Assembly: GCA_027625915.1 (NCBI GenBank)
Contig: JANTQA010000023.1
Span: 16,802,001-16,866,000, forward strand
Length of the DNA stretch: 64,000 nucleotides
Direction: 5' to 3'
DNA from: Anaeramoeba flamelloides
Lineage: Eukaryota > Metamonada > Anaeramoebidae
Shown here piece after piece: positions 35,511 to 47,721 of the stretch. Below the pieces are notes generated by a model. It did not search any database. It saw only the letters and a program-made list of their open reading frames with translations, and was not told where the DNA came from. Position 1 is the first letter of the stretch, and the number at the start of each line of letters is the position of its first letter. The position numbers were made by a program, and so were the translations under genes.

Positions 35511-37786
35511 ATGAGTTCGCAGAGTTTAATAAGAACACAAATCAAAGGGTTACTAAGAGAGATGCACAGCTTACCAAGAAAGATGAAAGAAAAAAATCCA
35601 GATTCTTTCAACCAACAGAATGAGATCCAATTTGAACGGTGTCGAATTCAAGAAACAATCAAAATCTTACAAAAAAGAATTCTTTTTAATGAATTTTATG
35701 AGGAGGTTACCAAAATTAAAAAACTAGAGCAACCCTTTGGTTGGAATTTGTTTAACCAATTTGAAGATCAAGAAGATGTTGTTAAAGGTTTAGAGAACGA
35801 CGAGTGGGAAAAAGAAATGAGGGGTTTATGTACAAACCAGCAAACTGGATGCGATGGCTTAAATTCATAGCCTGGCGAAGATTGGGACGGGTATATAAAG
35901 AGCAGTGTTAACAAAATAAGGGTTGAGATGGAAAAAAAACAAAAAGAAAAGGAGGAACAAGAAAATCAAAAAGTAACAGATACACTTGACAAATTTGAAT
36001 TTGAAAATAATGATGATCAAAACAAAGAAAAAAAACTTGAAATTTTAGAAGACAAAGATTCTTCCTTGGTAGATGAAAACAAAAAAGACGAAGAAACAAA
36101 AGAAGACAAAGAAGAAGAAATGAAAGAAGATGAAAACGAAAAGAAAGAAAACGAAAAAGAAAAAGAAAAAACAAACAGAAGAAGAAAACGAAAACGAAGA
36201 AGAAGAATCTGATCAAGAAAAAACTACAAAAAACAAAGCAATTAACCCCAGAAAAAGATCAAACCAATTTGATTCAAATTCTGACTCTGATTTTGTTTTT
36301 GAAGATCCAAAAGGAGACTCAGACGAGGACTATAAATTGTCAGATGACACAGACGACTTTATTGTTGGCGATGACGATGAAGATGAGGAAGACGAATATA
36401 AAGATGATTATAATTGCTCTTCAAAGAAAAAGCAAAAAAAGAAAACAAAACCAAAAGCAATAAAAACAGAAGAAGAAGAAGAAAAAGAAAAAGAAAAAGA
36501 AAAGGAAAAGGAAAAGGAAAAGTAGAAGAAACACACAAGCCAACCAAAGAAAAAAAACAATCGCAAAAAAAACAGATCCGTCATCAAGCAAGAGTATATT
36601 AATAAACGAGAAGATGCACCAAATGAATGGTTCACTTGGTGCCTCGAAAAGAAAAGGGCCTGGGGAAATTATGAAAATAAGCCAAATCAATACTTTTATC
36701 GATTTAATGAAAAGGGCGAAAAAACAAAAGTAGGTAAATGGAGCAAAGAAGAATACGGGCTTTTTATCAAAAGGTGTCAAACACACAAGCCTGGCAAAGA
36801 TTGGGGTATTTTTTCAAAGGAAATCCCCGGGCGATGTGGTTATGTGTGTGCGAATTATTACCGACGAAAAATGAAGCAAGATCCAAACTTTCTTCAGAAA
36901 CACGGGAAGAATAGTTACAAAATGATCGATGGCAATTTAATCTGCGTGAATGGAAGGGGGCAAAAAGTTGGTGTCAAGAAAAAGAAACGAACGCTTGAAG
37001 AAGGTGGATTTTCTCGCAATGAAAAAGAATTACAAGAATTTTATAATAAAAAGATTTTGGAATTACAAGAATTTTTCAAACAACAAGACAGCTTAAAACA
37101 AAACAGAAAAAAAAAAACGACGAACAGGAAGCAGACCCAAGACAAAGGGCACAAAGGGTGGCAGCAGAAGTGGAAGGGGAAGTGGCAGAAGAAGGAAAAA
37201 AAAACGATTAAATCCAGACAATGGCCAGAATACAATGGATTTGTCAACAGGCGGGACAGCCCTAGATAAGCAAGATCGAATCAACTCAAAGCGAAACCAA
37301 AAGGCATATCTCTCAAGCTCGGATGAGCTCCTTGAGGAAGACTATGACTATTCCACAGAGGATTCCGAAATTTCCGAGATGGAGATCAATTACAGCGAAC
37401 TTGACGAAAGCGAAGAAGGCGAATACCAGCCTTCCTCGTCGAAAAATAAAGTACGCGGAAGCAACGAGGCACTCACGGTCGATAACATCAACCCCCTGCC
37501 GGGGTTCGTTGACCAAATTATCCAGGAGCCATGCAAAATACCAACACTGAGCCCATCGGGATATGTTTTTGACTGGACAACTTGGAACAGAATCTTAAAT
37601 TCAAAGCCAAAAAACACCTGCCCAATGACCAGGCAAAAAATTACAAGACGGCAACTCATCAAATTAACACCACAAAATATCGAAACATATTATTATGATA
37701 TTATCAATAATGATGACAAAACCCGAATTGTTTTAACTAAAAAGGGTAACAATATTGTGAAAAAAAAAAATGGAACCAAAAGATAA
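35511..37786 (+). CDS. SANT/Myb plus U-box-like nuclear protein, frame interrupted (possible pseudogene)
   Basis: Starts at ATG 35511 (MSSQSLIRTQIKGLLREMHS). In order: a helical N-terminus; a long Lys/Glu/Asp-rich region with an acidic stretch (SDEDYKLSDDTDDFIVGDDD); a SANT/Myb-like domain at 36740-36880 (GKWSKEEYGLFIKRC then PGKDWGIFSKEIPGRCG then CANYYRRKM); a basic linker; and a C-terminal U-box-like domain at about 37500-37690 (DQIIQEPCKIPTLSPSGYVF then NTCPMTRQKITRRQLI). It ends at TAA 37784-37786. The similar frames do not connect cleanly: in-frame TAG at 35868 and 36523, and frame changes near 36168 (A run) and 37108 (A11). SANT domains bind DNA or histone tails; U-boxes carry ubiquitin ligase activity. 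A recent pseudogene, homopolymer sequence errors, or unrecognised introns could explain the breaks. Confidence 0.65.
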
Positions 37787-39998
37787 ATAATTGTAAAATT
37801 AGAATATTAATAAATTGCTAGTTTTCATTTTGATTATCTTCCTCCAAGAGTCTTTTTTATTTATTATTATTTTTTATCATTTTTATTTTTATCTTATTTT
37901 TTATTCAAAAAAGATTCAAATTTATATTTTTGAATGATTTATAAAAATAAAAAATCGAAATTGAATTTTTAACCAAGGCAATGATAACAACTTTTTTTCC
38001 TTTTTCAAAATATTTTTTTTTTGATGGGATCATAACATATTCAAATTAAAATTTTCAAAATAGATCTAATTACACAATGGGTTAATATTGGAAAATATCC
38101 AAAGGTATTCTAATATAATCGTACCTAAATCCAAAGAGTGGTTTATATATAAGATATTTCCAAAAAAGCGAGGCAAATTTTTTTTTTACCTTTCATTAAA
38201 AATCATCTTTGTTAGTGAGGGTATTCATTGATTGACAATACCAAATTGAGTTTAATATTAATACTGATTGGATAAATAACCCAGGTATTCATTTCAAAAT
38301 ATGTTCTATGAGATATTTCCAAAAAATGAAAAAACAAATAGCACTTTTTTTAGCGAAAAGAATGTACAACCAATTTCAATAAAAAAACTGGAAATATGGA
38401 AAGGGTATAAATGATTTTTTAAACAATAAAATCTGGTTATATGTTTTCAATTCTATTTGAAAATTCTTTGAGATTAAACAAGTTATGAAAATGGTTTTTT
38501 CATCAAAAAAGAAAATAATGAACACCAATTTTCACTCCTAAAAAATATCAGATAAAATTGAAATCAGAAAATTTAATCTCTTATACTTATGTAATACAAT
38601 ATATAAAAACAAATTGAATTATTATCAAGAATCGATAAATGGTATTTAATGATTTTGGATATTTAAATACTTTTTTGAAGATTGAGTTTAAAAGATATAT
38701 TTTAAAATAAATTCGCCCCCAATTCTTGGAAATGGCTTACATTATACCAATCATAACTCTATCAAAAACTAACTAAAAACTTGAATTAAAAATGAAAAAA
38801 AAAAAAGGTGGGGTAAGTAACGTGTACGGATTTATAGTATTTGTGTTTATTTGGAATTAGATTATTAACTTTTTTTTCTTTAACCCGTTGCAGGGTGTGG
38901 GTGGGTGGGTGCTGGGGGGGGGGGGGTAGATACGTGTAATGTTTTTTTTTTTTACTTTTCAATAAACTAATGGGAAGCAAATAAAAATAAAAAAATGGAA
39001 CAAGAATCTGTAAAAAAATAAGAAAAACATTTTATTTATTGATATTATCTGTAATATTCGGTGTTGTTACTTCTTTCGTCAACCTTCTTTTTCATTCTGA
39101 ATGGAACATCCTTTTATTGGAAAATATTTTATTAACAAATCACTTCATATTTCCGAAGAATTTCCAAAATGAATTTAAAAATCCCATTGTTATTTAAGGC
39201 ATCTAATTCGAGTTTTAATTCCAGAAAAAAAAGGTGTTTTTAAACGTGTTCCATAATAGTAAAGATTTATTCTATGAGCTTGTTGATTTATAATTTATTA
39301 ATTTTCTTTCAATTTGAAAAATGAAAATAATTTTGAATTGTTAACAGCATTATTATTATTCATCACATTTTCTTTTATTTTGAATTGAAATTATGAATTT
39401 TTTTTTTGTTTTTTTGATAATAAAATCTTTAAAGTTGATCTTTGTTTCAATACGATTTGTTTCTGATTGGTTTGATAAAAATATTGGAAAAAAAAATTGT
39501 ATAAAATAAATTTGTAAATATTAGTTTTCGGTAAATAATAGTAAATTGGGGGGGGGGTAAGAAATTTGGTTCAACTGGTATTCTAGTCTGAATTAAGAAT
39601 GTAAAGGTGGGGAAAATATTCAAAAATACGTTATATATAAACTCTATTTCACTAAAAGGGTCCAACCAAAAACGAAAAAGTCACTTTATTTTTAAGAATC
39701 AACCAAACTTAGATTGTTTAGAAATACCAGAAATAATAAACTTCTTATAAGAGTCCATAATTATAAAAGAATAGCACAAACTAACTTTAAAGTTCAAAAA
39801 AAAAAAAAAATGTTAAAAAATTTTTTGGGCCCCATTCATTGGAATGTCTCGTGCAAAATTCTTAATTTCTTAAGGAAATTAAAATTGTTGATAATAAGAT
39901 TTTTTACTTGTAAATGTATGAATTTTAAAAGAACATACAAGGCTTAACTTTTCTTAATGTTTATTTCGTTTTTTCAAACATTCTTTTTTTCAAAGTAA

Positions 39999-40038
<40 letters not shown>

Positions 40039-40784
40039 AAAGCAAAAAACAAAAAAAACAAAATTTTACAAAATGAGAAAAAATCATTTTGATCTAAAAA
40101 TTGAAAATTTTAGTTTGATAAGAGTAATGAATTAAACTCATAGAATGTCTTCCATTTCTTCAATAAAACTGGGGCCCTTTGACTGAAAAGGGGTTTATAT
40201 GTATATAGATATAGATATATATATATATATATATTATTGTCCTTCTTGATTTCAACAAGTTAATTTATAACCGTCATCTCTCTTGTTTATTTCTAAAATT
40301 GGAAATATTTGTTTAAAATGTTCATCTTCTAGTTTCCATTGTGGTTGTTTAGTATCACCTCAATACCAAGCATTCTCCGTGTTACTTTTCTTCTCCAAAG
40401 GTGCATTTAAATAAAATCGAAGTTTTAATATGGTTGGCACTGCTTTTAAGTCAAAAGAATATTGAAAGTGAAGTATGGTAACAAAGAAAAATCTAAATTA
40501 ATGGGGTATTTTGGGTATAAAGTAAGAAAATCAGGATTTTGAAAAACAATTTATTTTATTTATTTATTTTTTTGTTTGTTTTTTTGTTTGTTTGTTAATT
40601 AGAAAGGAGCAATTAAAGAAAATTTATCAAATAAAAAAAGAGAAGAAAAATAATTAATATATATATAAAAAATAAAATCATCATTTACATGACTAAATAG
40701 AAATAATTCGCGGCCCGGGTATGTAGTGGGTGGTAAAAACCCAATAGAAAGACCATCTGTTATAGATAAAAAATTCCACAATCC

Positions 40785-40938
40785 GTGATCAATAATTGGT
40801 ATTCCATTGTCGTTACTTTTTTTTTTAATTTAAAAGAATTGAGTAAAATCTTTTTTTTTTTGCTCAATTCTTTTGAATTAAAAAAAAAAACTAGACACTT
40901 CCACCCAGAATAGGACACTGGATTCCCGAATTTATATA
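40785..40938. repeat. Hairpin-type dispersed repeat, copy 1
   Basis: AATTTAAAAGAATTGAG and CTCAATTCTTTTGAATT form a near-perfect stem around a T run, followed by ACTAGACACTTCCACCC. The same order (AGAATTGAGTTAAATC, a T run, TTTTGAATTCTGG, CTAGACACAC) occurs at 57690-57800. The boundaries are approximate. Confidence 0.5.
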
Positions 40939-41830
40939 TTTTTTACTATTTTAAAGATTTTTTGTTTTTAATTTATTTTTATTATTTTTTCTAAATTACC
41001 TTAAGTTAAAATCATTTATTTTATTTATTTATTTATTTATTTATTATGAGATGTGGTTAATCAAAGAAAATTCACTATATAAAGGGAAGTAGAAGAAAAA
41101 TAATTAAAATATTAAAGTAAAAAAAATATTATATCATTAATATGATAAAATTAAAAACGAAAATCATTTATTTTAAAAGTCTTTTTCCAAGTATGACAAC
41201 CGCAATCTAGTTTACCAATTAAATTGGTCAAATGATCAGAGAATTGAAAGGGTGGTTAAAAATGTGAAACGATTCATTGTTGAAATATTTAGCAGTGGGC
41301 GTATTTTCCAAGTATAATAACATAGAATTTGAACTTTTAATAAAAAAAAAAATTAGAAAGTGTTGTTCTTAATATATATATATATATAGAAAATATTTAT
41401 TATGTATGTTTTTGAAAATGGATAGAATGAAATGAATTCTTTTAATAATCATGGAAATTGATTAGAAATAATTCAAGGGCAATTATTCATCATATATAAA
41501 TCAAAAAATAAAAATAAAAAGACCCAAGTGTGGAAAAATAATAAATTTTAATGTTATGTCAAGATCCCTAATTTACTTAGAGTTGAAAGTATTTATTATT
41601 ATATTCCAAGTAACTTTTGTTTTTTCATTAAGATCTTTTAATGGGATTTTCACTTTATTTGTTTTTATTTTTTTCTTAATTTTTAAGGGGAAAAAACATC
41701 GAAAGGAACTTTTTAATAAAGTGAAAATAAAAAAACACAAAACGTGAGAGTTGGGGGTGTTTTTTCGTTCCTACACTGGTTCCCAGGGTTGTATTTTTTG
41801 TCTTTTTTTTTTTTTTAGACCATTTATATT

Positions 41831-41922
41831 TCTAGAATCCAAATACGTGTGTCTTAAATTTTGAATTTTTTTGCGCCTTAAATTTGGTGCAAGGTTTGTT
41901 CTTTAAAGGCTTTAGTGTATGT
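41831..41922. mobile_element. MITE family A, copy 7 (right half only)
   Basis: Only the right arm is recognisable: TCTTAAATTTTGAATTTTTT, GCGCCTTAAATTTGGTGCAA, then TTTGTTCTTTAAAGGC. Truncated remnant. Confidence 0.5.
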
Positions 41923-42797
41923 AAAAGGGGGTTCAAAAAATTGAAACGGCAGCATTCGACTCTGTTTGGTTATTATTTTTTTTTCGCCAATTGAGTGTTT
42001 TATGACATATTTGTTCGAAAATATCAATATTTTGTCCCTCAAAAAATCTTAATTTTTTGTAATGTTCCCAAAATAAAAATATAGCTAAAAAAGACACACA
42101 AATATCCTTCCTTAAAAAAAAAAATTAATCTTAAGATCAGTTTGTCATTCATCAAAAAGTGGTCATCTTTAAATAGGATATCTTAAATAAAAACTTTATA
42201 AATAAAAAGAATTTGTAATTCTCAAAAATTCATAGAAAACAAAAATAGATATTCTCTTTAGATATATATATTTTCTTTTCCAATAATAGTGAATTTCAAA
42301 TTTCTTTTTCAGAATAATTAAAATTTTCGTGACAAAGGAATAGTTATTTTCAAAATAAATGACCTACTTAAAAAAAGGATTTAATTTATTGTGTATTCTT
42401 GTATTTTTACAGTACAAGTCTTTTACATTTTCAGAATTCACTTGAGTCATTTATACAAATCTCTCCTACCTTTTTTAGAGATTCTTTTAAAAACTTCTTG
42501 TTTTACGTTTTCACAACTTCCCTTCATATCAAAATAATAAGTAGAATACAAACTGTTTCTATCTTTATTAACTTTTGTTTTTTGAATGACAAAGCAAAAT
42601 GAGGTCAAAAAGGAGAGAAAAAAAAATTTAATTATTCAGGCGATCCAAATAAACAAATCAAAAGGAAATCAACAAAACAAAACAAAAAAAAAATTTAAAC
42701 AAGTTTTTTTTTTTGATTTATTAAACAGAAGATTAATAAAAAGTTGTTTTTTTTTTAATAGAGATCTTTCAAAATTAGAAAGATAATCCGAAATAAT

Positions 42798-43103
42798 TTA
42801 AACACCATAACCATAAACTGTTCTTCTTTGTCTTTTTAATGCGTAAACAACATCTAAAACTGTAACTGTTTTTCTTCTTGCGTGTTCTGTGTAGGTAACG
42901 GCATCACGAACAACGTTTTCAAGGAAGGCTCTGAGAACGTTCCTAACTTCGTCGTAAATTGTTGCTGAAATTCTTTTAACACCTCCTCTTCTGGCCAATC
43001 TTCTGATAGCAGGTCGACTGATCCCTTTGACAGATTCAAGAATTGCTTTTCTTCTTTTGGCACCACCTTTTCCCATTCCTTTTCCTTTTCCTTTTCCTGA
43101 CAT
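42798..43103 (-). CDS. H4: Histone H4
   Basis: Intronless, 101 residues, from ATG 43103 to TAA. The tail is [18 protein letters not shown], followed by the core [30 protein letters not shown] and [16 protein letters not shown]. It is one residue shorter than the usual 102, with one tail residue missing before the core. Arg3 of animal and plant H4 is Lys here. Several normally fixed core residues differ ([15 protein letters not shown] for SGLIYEETRGVLKVF). H4 pairs with H3 in the nucleosome core. It faces the H3 gene across a 1.84-kb region with inverted-repeat arms that begin about 17 bp upstream of this ATG, so shared regulation is likely. No histone 3' stem-loop was seen downstream, so the mRNA is probably polyadenylated. 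Confidence 0.97.
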   Translation of the reverse strand: MSGKGKGKGMGKGGAKRRKAILESVKGISRPAIRRLARRGGVKRISATIYDEVRNVLRAFLENVVRDAVTYTEHARRKTVTVLDVVYALKRQRRTVYGYGV

Positions 43104-44943
43104 AATATTATTAAATTGTTTTTGTTTTTAAAAAAGTTTAAAATTAAAAAAATGATTATATTCTTTGGAAAAATTTACTTTAAAATAAGATTTTCAAATT
43201 ATTCTTAGATATTGTGAAAATAATAAAAGGAATCAATTTTTGGTTAAACGTTTGTTATCGTGGGTTTTTATGTTGTTTGTTTTCAATTTGATCACAAATT
43301 TATGAATATTTATCAAATAAAAAAGTTTCCAAAAATAAACCAATATTTTTCCGATTTTAATTTTCATTTATAATTTTTTTTCGTCTTAAAAAGAATTTTA
43401 ATAAAAAGCTATATGTTTTAATTCTTCTAGTAAGTGAAGATTCTCAAAGTAATTCAAAAAAGGATCATTAAAATAGATTCAAAAAATCAAAGTTTAATCG
43501 CTAAAGTTAAAACATCATTTTGATGAAGATTTCAAAAAGCGATTTTTTTAATTTTACTACAAAGTTTGGTTTTGTTTATTGAGGAAAGTGTATTTAAACT
43601 GAAGGTTAACTATAGAGAAAATTTTCACATTATCAGAATATATTTTTGATTTAGTTACATCTCTTAGTTAATAATATAAGAATATTTAGCATTAAACAAA
43701 TCAAAGTTTTCAAACACAAATTAACACTTTTTTTGAAAAGAAATTGAAATAAATTTTGAAACATGATTTAATCTATCAATAAATAAACTTTCGATTATGG
43801 ACCCAGTCGTTTCCTGTGGTTTTGCTCCATACTCAAAGAGTGTCATGATATCAAAAAAATATTGTGAAATTGCCACTTCTTTACCCTTTGAAAAAATTCA
43901 AATAGCAATAACAATTGGATTTCGTCATAATTGGCAAACAACCCAATTAAAAAAATTATCATAGAATATCAATACCAAAAATCAATTAACAAATAATAGT
44001 TTTAAAGCATTCCCTATTCATAAAAAAGCAATCTAAAAAAAATTACTTATTTCTGATTTTTAAATTTCAAAAGGGTTATATTTCTTCAATATAAAATAAA
44101 TTGTTTTCTTTTGGTACACAATCAATTTCAATACGATTTAATCCAAATTGTGTTTATTTTCAACTCTCTAAATTTAAAAGATTAAGGATTTCGGAACATT
44201 CTTGAGATAACAATAACTGTTCTGAAAAAAATGAAAAAAAATGTAAAAAATCTTGAAGATCTCAAAAATTGTAAAGAACGACACTTCAAAATCAACCCAT
44301 TTGTTTTTAAAATGGTTCTTTATCAAACCTTTTGAATTGGAAATTGAGTATCACTCTTTGATTCTTTTTATTAAAAATTACTCTTTTTTGCTTTTTGATT
44401 TTTGGAGAGATCACTTGTATTTCACTATTTTTTGGTTTACAATTGTTCTTATTCTTAAACACTCTTTAAAATTACAAAAAATTGTTTATTTTTGAAAAAG
44501 TTATTTTTTAGGATAACAACTACACCCTTAAAAAGAAAAGAAAAATCTATTAATCTTTTTGTAATGTTTTTTATCTCTTTTAATGATCCTTTTTTGTGTT
44601 ACTTTGAGAGTCTTCACTTACTAGAAGAATTAAAACATTTTTCTTGTTATTAAAATTCTTTTTAAGACCAAAAAAAAAATAAAAAATGAAAATTAAAATC
44701 GGAAAAATATTGGTTTATTTTTGGAAACTTTATTATTTTATAAATATTCATTAATTTATAATCAAATTGAAAAAAAACAACACAAAACCCCACAATAACA
44801 AACGTTTAATCCAAAAATTGATTTCTTTTATTATTTTTACAATTTCTTAGAATAATTTGAAAATATTATTTTAAAGTAAATTTTTCTAAAGAATATAATC
44901 ATTTTTTTAATTTTAAACTTTTTTTTCAACAAAACAAATAAAA
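43104..44943. promoter_or_regulatory. Bidirectional H4/H3 control region with inverted-repeat arms
   Basis: The 43120-43483 arm and the 44567-44930 arm are reverse complements at roughly 90 percent identity by eye, about 365 bp each, so both genes see nearly the same upstream sequence. Shared blocks include AAAGTTTAAAATTAAAAAAA close to the ATG, AAACGTTTGTTAT, CAATATTTTTCCGATTTTAA, and CTTCTAGTAAGTGAAGA near the inner end. The 1.08-kb centre is not symmetric and includes a stretch at 43798-43900 similar to 48310-48410. The promoter role is inferred from symmetry and gene placement. Confidence 0.85.
43798..43900 (+). repeat. CCAGTCRTTT repeat, copy in histone intergenic centre
   Basis: CCCAGTCGTTTCCTGTGG, GCTCCATACTCAAAGAGTGT and ATATTGTGAAATTGCC match the reverse complement of 48310-48410 (CCAGTCATTTGTGGGAG, CTCCATACTCTAAGGAGTG, TATTGTGAAATTTGGC). 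Probably an old mobile element. It lies in the non-symmetric centre. Confidence 0.55.
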
Positions 44944-45489
44944 ATGGCAAGAACAAAACACGCAGGACAAAAAGGAACCAAAGGACAAAAAGGGCAAAAG
45001 GGAAGAAAATCTACCGGAGGAAAAGGACCAAAAAAAGGACAAAAGGGTCAAAAAGGTAGAAAAGGACAAAAAGGAAGAAAAGGAACCAAGGGGCAAAAAG
45101 GACAAAAAGGAAGAAAAGGTACCAAGGGAACAAAAGGCACAAAGGGAACCAAAGGAACAAAGGGTGCTAAAGGAGAAAAAGGAACCAAAAGACCAAGAAG
45201 ATACAGACCAGGTACAGTTGCCTTGAGAGAAATCAAAAAATACCAAAAATCCACCGAATTACTTTTAAGAAAGCTCCCATTCCAAAGACTTGTCAGAGAT
45301 ATCGCACAAGAATACAAGGGCGATCTTCGTTTCCAAAGCGCAGCCATCGCAGCTTTACAAGAAGCCACCGAAGCTTATGTTGTAGGTGTTCTTGAAGACA
45401 CAAATCTTTGTGCAATCCATGCTAAAAGAGTCACCATCATGGATCGTGATCTTTCTTTAGCTGTAAAAATTAGAGGCGATAAACTCTAA
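44944..45489 (+). CDS. H3: Histone H3 with expanded Gly-X-Lys tail
   Basis: Intronless, 181 residues against the usual 135-136. The core from [12 protein letters not shown] (residue 86 onward) through [35 protein letters not shown] to IRGDKL has canonical length and sequence, so it is an ordinary H3, not a centromeric variant. The tail is about 85 residues instead of about 39. It begins ARTK (K4 context kept), continues in Gly-Lys triplets, has RKSTGGK at 21-27 (the K9/S10 motif, moved about 12 residues outward), then 17 uninterrupted Gly-X-Lys triplets at 32-82, and joins the core through KRPR. The K27 context (KSAP) is absent; K82 sits where K36 would be. The tail holds about 26 lysines. 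X is Gln, Arg, Thr, Ala or Glu. It is divergent from H4 and probably co-regulated. No stem-loop was seen after the stop. Confidence 0.97.
   Translation: MARTKHAGQKGTKGQKGQKGRKSTGGKGPKKGQKGQKGRKGQKGRKGTKGQKGQKGRKGTKGTKGTKGTKGTKGAKGEKGTKRPRRYRPGTVALREIKKYQKSTELLLRKLPFQRLVRDIAQEYKGDLRFQSAAIAALQEATEAYVVGVLEDTNLCAIHAKRVTIMDRDLSLAVKIRGDKL
45040..45190. repeat. 9- and 18-bp tandem repeat encoding the H3 tail
   Basis: Degenerate tandem units such as AAAGGACAAAAAGGAAGA and AAAGGAACC repeat in frame. The repeats suggest tail growth by unequal exchange or slippage in whole codon triplets. Confidence 0.8.
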
Positions 45490-45793
45490 TTTGTTTTACT
45501 CTTTCTTTCTTTTTCATTTTTGAATTTAATCCTTTAAAAAATAAAATATGGTTGATTAAAAAATCAGCTTTAATTCAACTTTTAAAAATCTTATTGTTTT
45601 TCCTTTTCATTTTTATGCTTTATTTGAATTAATAAATTGACAAAGAAATAAATTGAAACAGATGGTTATCTTTGAAATTCAGAATTACTTTTTATTCTTT
45701 GGATTGATCTTTTTTTTTAACAAATCTTGATGAAATAAGGTTCTCTAAATGTATCAAATATTGAAAAATTAAAACAATAATTGAGATTAGTAC

Positions 45794-46948
45794 AGTGATC
45801 AAAATAATGCACTCCCAACGGCATTAATCCATGCTCCAGAATATAATAGTGTTTTTTTTTTTATTGTTTAAGTAACACCCAATTTACGACCCAATATTAT
45901 ACCCAAGTTCAAATCAATTTTGAAGATAAACAACCCAATATTTTATGTTAAAGTTAAATTAGAAATGTAATAATTTCAAAATATTTTGTAATTTTCTTAT
46001 TTTTTTATGACAAATCAAAATTATGAAATTTATTGCCCTTGTCGGAAATTTTTCAGAAAAGCTCTTATAGTTAGAAAACTTAAGATAATAAAATAAAAGC
46101 AATAATAAAAAATTGAAAACATCTAATTTTTAAAATAGTAAAAAATTATATATAAATTCGGGTACATGGTACTTAACTCTGGGAAGTAATGCCTATGTTT
46201 TTTTTAATTGTTACGACTTGAGCACAATCTTATCTTGTAATTAATTCTTCCAATTCAAAGAAAAACTTAACTACACCGAGGATACCAATTAATAATCACA
46301 TATTGTGGATTTTTTTTCTGTAATTAATAACCTTTCAATCGGGTTTTGTACCCCCTGTATATTTAAGATGTGTATATTTTTTAATTTGGTAATACATATG
46401 GATTATTATTTTTATTGATATTTTATTTATTTTTCTTATTCTCATTTTTTTTTATCTGATATAATTTTCTTTAATTACCCCTTCTTCTATATAATTAAAT
46501 AAATAAATAAAATAAAAATAAATAACTTTTCTTTGATTATTCGATTTTTTTTTTTAATTTATGATAAAAATTTATTGTTATAGTAATTAAGAGCACCCAA
46601 AAGGAAAAATCAATTTTGAATGCAAAATCCTTGATTTTTTGGACAATTCTTAAATCACGAATCCAATTTGTTGAAAATTTATGTAATTTTTCTTCTCTTT
46701 TTTTGAAATTTTTTGTGATTTTTCTTAACTATTAACTCTATTTTTGAGATAAATTTTCCAATTTGATCCTTCGATTTTTCTAATTTATTTTTAACTAATC
46801 GAACTTTAAGTACACATTACCATGGCTAATTATGTTTTATTGCCAGTTTATTTGATCGGTTAATTTTTAGGCCTTCTATAACACAGAAAAACACCTTTGG
46901 TTTTGAAATTTGGATTAAACTTTCCTGTCCGGTATTATTTCGACAACA
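45794..46948. mobile_element. Family D DNA transposon, copy 3
   Basis: The left end CAGTGATCAAAATAATGCAC follows TA. The right end CCGGTATTATTTCGACA is a loose inverted match. Internal blocks shared with 29200-29640 and 32672-33140 are CCAATTTGATCCTTCG, CACATTACCATGG and TTTTGAAATTTGGATTAAAC. The boundaries and the link between the two halves are tentative. Confidence 0.4.
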
Positions 46949-47721
46949 TATGAATACAACCACTAAAAAGTTTTAATTGTTATATTATCTTAATTCCACT
47001 AAATAATACGATTTATTTACTTTAAAAACTACAAAAAATTTAATTTGTTCTGGCAAAACAGAAGTTTTCTAAAATGGAAAAACAAAATTTTTTAATTTTT
47101 ATAAGTGCCCAAGAAAAATTGGAAAACTAAACCACTCTACGGAATACTATCTATCTCTCAAAGCCAATAATCAAAATAGAGTATATTGTTAGAGAAAAAT
47201 ATCAAAAAGTGGCACTTAAATTACAATTTGAATACTTTGAATAATAATTTAAAAAACATCTGGGTTTTACTTTGGGTTTCCCTCTTTGTGACTTTTTGAG
47301 ATCTTTACTATTTTTATTTATTTTTTCCTCAAATCAGTTATTTTTTCTCTTAATAATGTTATATAATCCTTACTCTATTAAATATAGATGGTTACTAGAT
47401 AACCACAAATTAGATTAAATGAGATATGATATACCATGTACTTATGAAAAAAATTGTTTAAAATTCAAGAAATTTAAGCTTTTGGAAATTTAAAATACGA
47501 AATAAGTAATTTTTTTTTAAATTGTTTTTTTGGAATCGAGAAGACTTTTAAGGGACCAAATCTACAGTGAATTTTTTTACCCAAATTTAATCCAGATTGA
47601 AAATTTTTTTAGCCAATTACTTAGATTTGAAAAACACCTGTTTATTTTCAATATTAAACATATTTCTAGATAAGGAAAACTTATTTAGAAATTGGTCAAA
47701 AAAAAAAAAATAGAGACTGGT

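Larger units (their letters stand above)
37787..42797. other. 5-kb intergenic region
   Basis: No gene found between the SANT/U-box gene and histone H4. It holds a G-rich spot with a G13 run (38914-38926), a G10 run (39548-39557), a long A run at about 40003-40034, (TA)n runs near 40210 and 41370, a poly-T/poly-A hairpin at 40817-40890 that recurs at 57690-57800, a (TTTA)n run at about 41016-41046, and a half copy of MITE family A (41831-41922). Confidence 0.55.

Noticed and set aside
35511-36525. UAG reassigned to glutamine
   Set aside because: Reading both TAG codons as Gln would extend the SANT/U-box gene, and all other stops here are TAA. But the long left-edge frame and the NPC1-like gene use only CAA and CAG for their glutamines, and the same gene also needs two frame changes, so reassignment is not the simplest view.
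45490-45560. Histone 3' stem-loop
   Set aside because: No 6-bp stem with a 4-base loop was found after H3 or H4; AATAAA-like sequence suggests polyadenylation.
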